NCBI GenBank assembly: GCA_017404585.1
Contig: JAFRCB010000046.1
Location: forward strand, 1 to 5,451
Length of the DNA stretch: 5,451 nt
Direction: 5' to 3'
Source: Lachnospiraceae bacterium
GTDB taxonomy: Bacteria; Bacillota; Clostridia; Lachnospirales; Lachnospiraceae
Shown: piece by piece, positions 1-4,762 of the stretch
Numbering within the stretch: the first letter of the stretch is position 1
Layout of the letters: each line of letters opens with the position of its first letter
Program-made: the position numbers and the translations under genes
Notes under the pieces: generated by a model
What the model was told of the DNA's origin: nothing
What the model saw: only the letters and a program-made list of their open reading frames with translations
Databases searched by the model: none

Positions 1-664
1 CCTGATTGTTGGCCTTGGTGACCTCGATCGCCGGCATGTCCTCCAGGAACTTGCTGAGCTGGCTGTAGCCGAATGTTCGGATATCGAAATCCGGATACTT
101 GTTCTGCAGCTTGCTCCCGATCTCACCTGAGCCGGTGATCTTCCCCTTGTTATCATTCATCGTGATGATATTGATGATATCGGCCTCAATGGCCTCCTTA
201 TCCGTCGAGCTGACATTCTGCTCGGTCTCGACCAGATTTTCAAGCTCAGTGAAAATCGTGCAGGCAGCGCGGAACGAATCCGGCGTTTTCTTCTCTCCCA
301 TGCCGATAACGATTTTGCCGGACTCTCTCAGGCGGCTTGCCAGTCTGGTAAAATCACTGTCGGAGGAGACGATGCAGAAGCCGTCCACATTGGACGTGTA
401 GAGAAGATCCATCGCGTCGATGATCAGGGCTGAATCCGTTGCGTTCTTCCCGCTCGTGTTGGAGAACTGCTGGATCGGTATGATGGATTTTTCCAGGAGC
501 TTCTCGCTCCAGCGCGCGTTGAGCTGGGACGTGAAGTCACCGTAGATACGTCTGTATGTGATAATGCCATACTGGGACAGCTCATCGAAAATGCCGTTCA
601 GATACTTGGAGGACACATTGTCCGAATCAATCAGAAGGGCAAGTTTTCTGTCTTCTGTTTCCAT
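1..664 (-). CDS. NYN-domain protein with C-terminal LOTUS/OST-HTH domain (3' end cut by window)
   Basis: The reading frame runs from an ATG at 662-664 off the left edge of the window: 221 codons are visible without a stop. Residues about 7-145 form a NYN (LabA-like, PIN-fold) domain. Its signatures are IDSDN at 12-16, the acidic D77 in NATDSALIID, and the SSDSDF motif at 100-105, so D13, D77, D102 and D104 are the likely metal-binding acidic set. Residues about 157-215 match an OST-HTH/LOTUS domain, with a GEIGSKLQ helix followed by FGYSQLSKFLED. NYN domains are predicted or known ribonucleases and LOTUS domains bind RNA, so the inferred role is a cytoplasmic RNA-processing or RNA-decay nuclease; the substrate is unknown. 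The start is supported by AAAGGA five bases upstream. No clear promoter precedes it, so co-transcription with the pyrophosphorylase gene is likely. The family call is firm and the cellular role is inference. Confidence 0.88.
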   Translation of the reverse strand, partial: METEDRKLALLIDSDNVSSKYLNGIFDELSQYGIITYRRIYGDFTSQLNARWSEKLLEKSIIPIQQFSNTSGKNATDSALIIDAMDLLYTSNVDGFCIVSSDSDFTRLASRLRESGKIVIGMGEKKTPDSFRAACTIFTELENLVETEQNVSSTDKEAIEADIINIITMNDNKGKITGSGEIGSKLQNKYPDFDIRTFGYSQLSKFLEDMPAIEVTKANNQ

Positions 665-693
665 ACTGTTCCTTTCTTGATACTGTTCCTTTC
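663..693 (-). repeat. Tandem 14-bp direct repeat duplicating the ribosome binding site of the NYN gene
   Basis: The plus-strand sequence atactgttcctttc occurs at 663-676 and again, identically, at 680-693, separated by 3 bases (17-base period). On the coding strand each copy contains GAAAGGAACAGTAT. The gene-proximal copy supplies both the Shine-Dalgarno sequence and the first two bases of the ATG. The distal copy supplies a second Shine-Dalgarno sequence followed by ATC, with no start codon. The outer copy may be a standby site or a recent duplication scar. Confidence 0.8.
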
Positions 694-801
694 AGGGACC
701 GCACCTCGCCGGGCACCCGCACATCTCCGCTCTGACTGCTGCGCAGGGGCAGAACATCCTTCAGATGTACTGCCGATATCAGGCAAAAATGTGCATCCCT
801 G
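693..801 (-). other. Intercistronic region able to fold into a closed multi-helix RNA
   Basis: The gap between the pyrophosphorylase and NYN genes is bounded by complementary ends: CAGGGA (693-698) pairs with TCCCTG (796-801). Inside, GCAC (701-704) can pair with GTGC (791-794), or alternatively GCACAT (719-724) can pair with ATGTGC (789-794); the two options exclude each other. An 11-bp hairpin with one mismatch lies at 748-758/764-774 with a 5-base loop. A small CTGC/GCAG hairpin lies at 736-739/743-746. No T-run follows any stem, so this is not a standard intrinsic terminator. The inner end of the closing helix abuts the upstream Shine-Dalgarno copy of the NYN gene, which suggests a cis-acting leader or a processing site. 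No known RNA family was recognised. The pairings are visible; the function is inference. Confidence 0.45.
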
Positions 802-807
802 AGTCTA

Positions 808-2037
808 TTACAATTTCACTCCGTTCATGAGAAGCAGCCGTCTCGCGCTCTCCACGGAGTCCGCGCCTGTCTTATTTTTCACAGGTGCAAATTCATTCTC
901 CCGGACCACTTCAAACGGAAGGCAGCCGGGAATATCGCGCAGAAGGTCGAAGATGAAAAGTTCAAACTTGCAGCCATTTACCTCTTCAGGCTCGACCTTA
1001 TCGCCGTTTCCGTCGATACAATTGATTTTTTTCCGCGCAATGTGATATGTCATTTTCTCATCCATCACCTTTTCCAGCGCATCCACGCGGAAGAGGTTAT
1101 TCAAGATGACGCCGTAGTAGAACTGATAGTTCCCGTCATCATCCTTTGCATTCCTCATCTCGTCCGTCATCTCCGAGTACTCAACGACAGCCGTTTTTCC
1201 GTCCTCGAGACACATAACGCCGACTTTCTCATCCGGCGACGTCTTTCTGACGACCTTCGAGCCGGAGGCGCAGCCTGACAGGATCGTTGCGCCGATGAAG
1301 ACCGGGTCACAGATGGACTGCAGGACATTGTCGACGCCGAACACGTTCAGCCACTCAACGCCGTCCTCCTTCAGATAGTCGATCAGCCCGCATCGCACCA
1401 TTGAAGAGAACCAGCCGCCGTTCCCGTTCGGTGATGTGGATATTCTGTCTTTACTTTCCAGCAGGACTTTCCCGTCAAAACCGACTGTCGGAGCCATATC
1501 CTGCACAAAGAACTGAACATAGGCCGGATTATATCCGAAGAAGTCGTTCTTTTTGAAAAAATCACGGGTCTTTTCGTCATTCTTGTCGCTCGTCATGATG
1601 AGAAGATGAATCCACTGTTTCGCTTTTCTTGTCACAGCGAGGAGATTTGTCACCAGACGCTCGAATATATAGACACGTCTGGAAATGCCTACGTCATACA
1701 TACCTTTCGGATCGGGGCTGCCGAGGCGTGTGCCCATGCCTCCCGCAAGGAGAACGGCTGCTGTTTTCCCCGCGCGGACAGCCTCCATTCCGCACTCGAA
1801 AAACTCTTCTCTGCGCTCATCGATCTCCGGGATCTGCATCGTCTTGAGGGGACGGAGCTCACCCCGGGCGGTGTTCTCCGCCTCGTGGGAAAGCGCATCC
1901 ACGACCGAAAAATCCGTTGCCATTATCTGGTCGCACAGTGCTGCTTTCTTTTCGCTGCTGAGTTCATCGTAAAATTTCAGAAGGTGGGTCTGACCGCACC
2001 CTGCGAGTTTTTTGTATGCATCTTCATATGTGGACAT
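808..2037 (-). CDS. UDPGP type 1 family UDP-sugar pyrophosphorylase (UAP-like)
   Basis: This 409-residue protein matches the UDPGP family of nucleotidyltransferases, which form UDP-sugars and pyrophosphate from UTP and a sugar 1-phosphate. The uridylyl-binding signature LLAGGMGTRLG is at 96-106, followed by PKG at 110-112. PNGNGG at 203-208 resembles the PDGNGG of eukaryotic UDP-N-acetylhexosamine pyrophosphorylases. VFGVDNVL at 232-239 carries a likely metal-binding aspartate (D236), and FAPVKN at 383-388 carries the conserved C-terminal lysine. UAP-like features favour UDP-GlcNAc or UDP-GalNAc as product, but UDP-glucose cannot be excluded from sequence alone. It is shorter than the roughly 500-residue eukaryotic enzymes yet holds all core motifs. 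The enzyme is cytoplasmic and would feed cell-wall or polysaccharide synthesis. The ATG at 2035-2037 has GAGG nine bases upstream. A promoter lies at 2111-2139, so it probably starts its own transcript, which may continue into the NYN gene. Confidence 0.88.
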   Translation of the reverse strand: MSTYEDAYKKLAGCGQTHLLKFYDELSSEKKAALCDQIMATDFSVVDALSHEAENTARGELRPLKTMQIPEIDERREEFFECGMEAVRAGKTAAVLLAGGMGTRLGSPDPKGMYDVGISRRVYIFERLVTNLLAVTRKAKQWIHLLIMTSDKNDEKTRDFFKKNDFFGYNPAYVQFFVQDMAPTVGFDGKVLLESKDRISTSPNGNGGWFSSMVRCGLIDYLKEDGVEWLNVFGVDNVLQSICDPVFIGATILSGCASGSKVVRKTSPDEKVGVMCLEDGKTAVVEYSEMTDEMRNAKDDDGNYQFYYGVILNNLFRVDALEKVMDEKMTYHIARKKINCIDGNGDKVEPEEVNGCKFELFIFDLLRDIPGCLPFEVVRENEFAPVKNKTGADSVESARRLLLMNGVKL

Positions 2038-2079
2038 TCTGCTTTACCTCACTTTAGCGAAATATGAAACGGATGCTGC

Positions 2080-2099
2080 ATATGCCCGTTTGCGCATAT
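2080..2099 (-). other. Small hairpin in the 5' leader of the pyrophosphorylase gene
   Basis: ATATGC (2080-2085) and GCATAT (2094-2099) form a 6-bp stem around an 8-base loop, between the predicted promoter and the ribosome binding site. It is short and AT-rich and may be incidental. Confidence 0.25.
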
Positions 2100-2110
2100 A
2101 CAACATCCCC

Positions 2111-2139
2111 ATTTTACCAAATAAAGCCGTATTTATCCA
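2111..2139 (-). promoter_or_regulatory. Extended -10 sigma-A-like promoter for the pyrophosphorylase gene
   Basis: On the minus strand the -35 box is TGGATA (2134-2139, 4 of 6 consensus) and the -10 box is TAAAAT (2111-2116, 5 of 6), with an exact 17-base spacer. A TGG immediately before the -10 gives the TGn extended -10 element. The predicted leader is about 65-70 nt. The GCTAAAG dyad sits directly upstream of the -35 box and could be a regulator site. Confidence 0.55.
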
Positions 2140-2140
2140 C

Positions 2141-2157
2141 CTTTAGCGGAGCTAAAG
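2141..2157. repeat. Perfect 7-bp dyad CTTTAGC-GGA-GCTAAAG next to the -35 box
   Basis: CTTTAGC (2141-2147) and GCTAAAG (2151-2157) are exact inverted repeats around GGA, one base upstream of the predicted -35 box. A third copy, CTTTAGC, lies at 2052-2058, just before the ribosome binding site of the same gene. The arrangement fits an operator with a secondary site. No T-run follows on either strand, so it is not a terminator. Confidence 0.4.
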
Positions 2158-2181
2158 TATTCATAAAACGTGCAATCCGTT

Positions 2182-2380
2182 AGCAGTTAAGACGGGCTGC
2201 CCCCGGATCTCGAAAACCGGCGCAAACATCATCTTCATCGAAAAACGCAGGTCCTTATCTGCGAGCTTAGCAATGCTTATGCATTGCTGATCTCTCGGTC
2301 GGACCTGCAATGTTTTTCTCACGAAGATGGATGCTTTGCTGCCGGGAACGAAATGCAGAGAGCAGCCCGTCTGAACTGCT
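2182..2380 (-). repeat. 199-base long imperfect inverted repeat (single giant hairpin), unassigned
   Basis: The two halves are reverse complements over almost their full length. The helices are: 2182-2200/2362-2380 (18 of 19 pairs), 2201-2212/2349-2360, 2217-2221/2341-2345, 2222-2226/2335-2339, 2230-2236/2323-2329, 2240-2246/2312-2318, 2247-2254/2301-2308 and 2269-2276/2281-2288, capped by a TTAT loop. The outer end starts one base after the stop codon of the methyltransferase gene, so the minus-strand transcript would carry the hairpin in its 3' UTR. GTT flanks both ends (2179-2181 and 2381-2383), compatible with a 3-base target duplication but also with chance. No T-run follows on the minus strand. 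It could be a MITE-like non-autonomous element, a folded 3' UTR that protects mRNA or is cut by RNase III, or an independent hairpin RNA. It encodes no recognised protein. Confidence 0.7.
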
Positions 2381-2381
2381 G

Positions 2382-3740
2382 TTATTGTTCTTTCACCACC
2401 TGGAAGATATAAAACTTGAGACAAGAGCTCTCCGCCGCCGACCACAAAATGGGATGGTCCGGTGCCTGCGTCCTGGCCTCGACTTGACGTAGACGCACGT
2501 GGGCCTCGCGGGCCGCCTCATGCACCATCTTCTCAAAGAGCTCCCGCGTCATAAAGTGGGAACAGGTGCAGGTCGCAAGGAAGCCGCCGTCTTTTACCAG
2601 CCGCATGCCCGCACGGTTGATTTTCCGGTAGCCCTTCTCTGCATTCTTTACATTCTGCCTCGATTTTGCAAATGCAGGCGGATCCAATATAACGACATCA
2701 TACTGCATGCCATCCCGCTCCATCTGAGGCAGAAGCTCTACGAGATCTGCTGTCATGAAGCCGAGTTTTGTACCGGTTTCATTTGTCATGAACCGTCCCG
2801 TAAGAGCGTCCTCCGGAATCTCTCGTTCAGCATCTGTATGCCCTGCCCGTTCATCCTCCGTTGCCATAACGTCAGCATCTCCATGTCCGGCCTGCGTTTC
2901 CTTCACTGTCGTTCCGGCTTCATAAGCAAATCCATTGAGCTCCGCATTTCGGATTGCCTGGCGAAGGGCTGTCTCCGACGCATCCACCGCAAGAACGCTT
3001 TCTGCCCCCGCCAGGGCGGCGTTAAGCGCAAATGATCCCGTGTGTGTAAAGCAGTCCAGCACCCTTGCTCCGCGGCACATGGGCCTGATAGCTGCGCGGT
3101 TATACTTCTGGTCAAGGAAAAATCCCGTCTTCTGGCCTTCCGCCACATCGACCAGATAATGAACGCCGTTCTCTGTGATCGGGACCTGCGTGTCGAAGGG
3201 CTGACCTATGAATCCCTTTTTCCTCTCCATTCCCTCCTTGAGCCGCTCCTTCGCGTCGCTTCGCTCATAAATCCCGCGGATCTTTATGCCATCCTCAGCC
3301 AGGATCCCTGTCAGAATTTCCAGAATCAGCTCTTTCATCCTGTCCATGCCCAAAGACAGAGACTCTATGACGAGTATGTCCTCATACTTGTCGATTGTAA
3401 TCCCCGGAAGGAAATCCGCATCGCCGAAGACGATACGGCAGCTTCCTGTATCGACAGTCTTCCTGCGGTAGTCCCAGGCAGCCCTCAATCTTTTCGTGAA
3501 GAACTCCCTGTCGATCTCAGTATCCTTGTCTCTGGTCAGCATTCGCACCCGGATCTTCGAGTTCATATTGATGACGCCCTTTCCCATGGGATAGCCGTCA
3601 AAGTCCCTGACACTAACGACATCACCATTAAGAAAGCTTCCTTCTATATCGGCGATTTCATTGTCAAAGATCCATGCCCCTCCGGATTTGAGAAGTCTGC
3701 CCTCCCCTTTTTTCAGTGTAATGACCGCAGAAACTTTCAT
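2382..3740 (-). CDS. RlmI-type class I SAM-dependent rRNA (cytosine-C5) methyltransferase with acidic insert
   Basis: The 452-residue protein has an N-terminal PUA domain (about 3-75; KKGEGRLLKSGGAWIFDNEI and INMNSKIRVRMLTR), an RlmI-like middle domain (about 76-200) and a Rossmann methyltransferase domain. Visible motifs are GQKTGFFLDQKYNR (202-215), the SAM-binding VLDCFTHTGSFAL (227-239), LDPPAF (352-357) and TCTCSHF (390-396), which holds the likely catalytic cysteine. By homology it methylates C5 of a cytosine in 23S rRNA (C1962 in E. coli for RlmI); the exact site here is inferred. It is about 55 residues longer than typical family members near 395. The excess is a hydrophilic stretch at about 272-327, between the post-motif-I helix and TADLVELL, with a diverged repeat (AGHGDAD 284-290, AGHTDAE 299-305). 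The ATG at 3738-3740 is preceded by AAGGGG. The stop is one base from the long hairpin. Confidence 0.9.
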   Translation of the reverse strand: MKVSAVITLKKGEGRLLKSGGAWIFDNEIADIEGSFLNGDVVSVRDFDGYPMGKGVINMNSKIRVRMLTRDKDTEIDREFFTKRLRAAWDYRRKTVDTGSCRIVFGDADFLPGITIDKYEDILVIESLSLGMDRMKELILEILTGILAEDGIKIRGIYERSDAKERLKEGMERKKGFIGQPFDTQVPITENGVHYLVDVAEGQKTGFFLDQKYNRAAIRPMCRGARVLDCFTHTGSFALNAALAGAESVLAVDASETALRQAIRNAELNGFAYEAGTTVKETQAGHGDADVMATEDERAGHTDAEREIPEDALTGRFMTNETGTKLGFMTADLVELLPQMERDGMQYDVVILDPPAFAKSRQNVKNAEKGYRKINRAGMRLVKDGGFLATCTCSHFMTRELFEKMVHEAAREAHVRLRQVEARTQAPDHPILWSAAESSCLKFYIFQVVKEQ

Positions 3741-3789
3741 ATTCCACCCCTTAAAAAATTTTTACGATTTTTCAAATTTTTCTCTAATG

Positions 3790-3818
3790 TTCATAGTTTG
3801 TTCATTTTTTTATGCTAA
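3790..3818 (-). promoter_or_regulatory. Candidate promoter of the rRNA methyltransferase gene
   Basis: Minus-strand TTAGCA (3813-3818, 4 of 6) and TATGAA (3790-3795, 4 of 6) are spaced by 17 bases, in a very AT-rich stretch upstream of the gene. The predicted leader is about 40-45 nt. It overlaps the plus-strand promoter of the candidate small RNA, so the two may compete for polymerase. The boxes are only moderate matches. Confidence 0.35.
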
Positions 3819-3826
3819 CATACAAT
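3798..3826 (+). promoter_or_regulatory. Candidate promoter of the plus-strand small RNA
   Basis: TTGTTC (3798-3803, 3 of 6) and TACAAT (3821-3826, 5 of 6) are separated by exactly 17 bases. Transcription would start near 3833 and run straight into two hairpins and a terminator, which is the main reason to believe it. The -35 box is weak. Confidence 0.4.
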
Positions 3827-3832
3827 TGTGCT

Positions 3833-3911
3833 GAGAAGCACTCACTTTTTCAATGCCGGTTCGCCGGCATCCCCGGAAGGCCGCAACCCCTCATAGCGGC
3901 CTTCTTTTTTT
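3833..3911 (+). ncRNA. Candidate small RNA (about 80 nt) ending in an intrinsic terminator
   Basis: Between a plus-strand promoter and a strong terminator lie only compact hairpins. GTGCT-GAGA-AGCAC (3828-3841) has a GNRA-type loop and straddles the predicted start. ATGCCGG-TTCG-CCGGCAT (3853-3870) has a 7-bp perfect stem with a TTCG loop. The 9-bp terminator stem follows. Unpaired C-rich segments lie in the linker (CCCCG, 3871-3875) and in the terminator loop (AACCCCTCATA, 3885-3895). C-rich unpaired motifs are typical of Firmicutes small RNAs that pair with Shine-Dalgarno sequences, and the ACCCCT in the loop is complementary to AGGGGT in the ribosome binding site of the divergent methyltransferase gene. 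No start codon plus ORF worth calling lies inside it. It does not match tRNA, SRP RNA or 6S RNA as I know them. The 5' end is uncertain by several bases. Existence as an RNA is inference from structure. Confidence 0.5.
3876..3911 (+). terminator. Rho-independent terminator, plus strand
   Basis: GAAGGCCGC (3876-3884) pairs perfectly with GCGGCCTTC (3896-3904) around an 11-base loop, followed directly by seven T (3905-3911). The T-run lies only on the plus strand side, so it ends plus-strand transcription. No plus-strand protein gene lies upstream, which points to a small RNA. It would also block plus-strand reading into the 3' end of the anti-sigma gene. Confidence 0.88.
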
Positions 3912-3994
3912 ATCTTTCTCATCTTAATCCACAGTTTTTTGCATATTTAACACAAAAAAAGCCATAATATTCCTCTTTACAAAACAGTCCTGCA

Positions 3995-4762
3995 TTATTG
4001 ACCTGTCATCTCACGGAACGTAAGCGTCGAAATTTCCCCGGTCTGTGCATTCTCAATAACCACGTTGCCGTCACTGACGTCAATTCGAATATACGAAAAA
4101 ATCTCACCGGACTGTGCTTTTGACACTGTATATATAAGCGCGCTTTCCTCTATGTCTGTATCTGAAATTTCGAGCTCGGGACCTATATATGTTTCAACGA
4201 TTTTTCGTATCTCCGGCTCTCCGAGACGCACAGACATATCTGCCCGATCACTTGCGGCATCTCCCTCAGCCTTTTCGTCGACTGCTTCGTCAGCCGCAGC
4301 TCCGCCAGTTCCTTTATCCGCAGCTTCTGACTTTGCGCCGGCATTCCCGCCGCCTGCCTCTGCATCTGCTATTCCTTCGTCCGCTGCCTCACTGTTCTGC
4401 AGCGCCGGCTGACCGTTCATGTCCTGGTTCCCGACCATTGTATCCTCTTCAGCCGCATACTCCTTTGCCTCCTCATATTCCACACTACCGGTCATTGAAG
4501 GACTCATGAGCGGCTGACTGATTCTTATGATTCCTGCAATCAGGATAAGCGCGCAGGCCACAGCGAGACCGGCAAGTATTTTAGCTGCAGAGAATCTTTT
4601 TTTGCCGGAGAATGCATTTGCAAAATCCTCATCCGCATCTATTTTATATGCGGCAAGTTTTTCAGGATCCGCACTGCTGATTTCCTTTAAGACGCGCCTC
4701 CGCATCTCATCGGTGACGACGACTTTGTCCATGATCTCATTATACTTTTTACTCAAAGTCAT
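3995..4762 (-). CDS. Putative anti-sigma factor, single-pass membrane protein
   Basis: This 255-residue protein has a cytoplasmic N-terminal part (about 1-57, opening SKKYNEIMDKVVVTDEMRRR), one transmembrane helix (about 59-81), a linker rich in Ala, Glu, Asp and Gly (about 92-175; SEAADEG at 124 and SEAADKG at 145 hint at slippage-type repeats), and a C-terminal globular domain (about 178-255). The C-terminal domain has an alternating helix-strand pattern somewhat like PepSY-type domains. Overlap with the preceding sigma gene, the short N-terminal cytoplasmic region and the membrane anchor make it the likely anti-sigma factor, holding the sigma factor until a signal is sensed outside the membrane. 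No zinc-binding HxxxCxxC motif is visible. The family was not recognised precisely, so the function rests mainly on context and architecture. Seven T follow at 3960-3954 on the minus strand, without a clear stem. Confidence 0.75.
   Translation of the reverse strand: MTLSKKYNEIMDKVVVTDEMRRRVLKEISSADPEKLAAYKIDADEDFANAFSGKKRFSAAKILAGLAVACALILIAGIIRISQPLMSPSMTGSVEYEEAKEYAAEEDTMVGNQDMNGQPALQNSEAADEGIADAEAGGGNAGAKSEAADKGTGGAAADEAVDEKAEGDAASDRADMSVRLGEPEIRKIVETYIGPELEISDTDIEESALIYTVSKAQSGEIFSYIRIDVSDGNVVIENAQTGEISTLTFREMTGQ

Noticed and set aside
99..401. A 100-codon plus-strand open frame opposite the NYN gene.
   Set aside because: It is antisense to a convincing protein domain and resembles no family.
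739..774. The 11-bp intercistronic hairpin as a terminator after the pyrophosphorylase gene.
   Set aside because: No T-run follows on either strand, and the downstream NYN gene has no separate promoter.
2179..2383. GTT flanking both ends of the long hairpin as a target-site duplication proving transposition.
   Set aside because: Three bases are too little evidence, and the right-hand copy overlaps the stop codon region of the methyltransferase; kept only as a possibility.
2161..2445. A 94-codon minus-strand open frame that starts inside the methyltransferase gene and reads through the long hairpin.
   Set aside because: It overlaps the 3' end of a certain gene, has no ribosome binding site of note, and its sequence follows from the inverted repeat; no family resemblance was seen.
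3828..3911. Small signal recognition particle RNA or tRNA as the identity of the plus-strand structured RNA.
   Set aside because: The GGAAGG string is superficially SRP-like, but there is no SRP domain IV arrangement, and no cloverleaf or T-loop sequence is present.
3954..3998. Intrinsic terminator for the sigma/anti-sigma operon at the seven-T run.
   Set aside because: No credible GC-rich stem precedes the T-run on the minus strand; only a 5-bp AT stem can be drawn.
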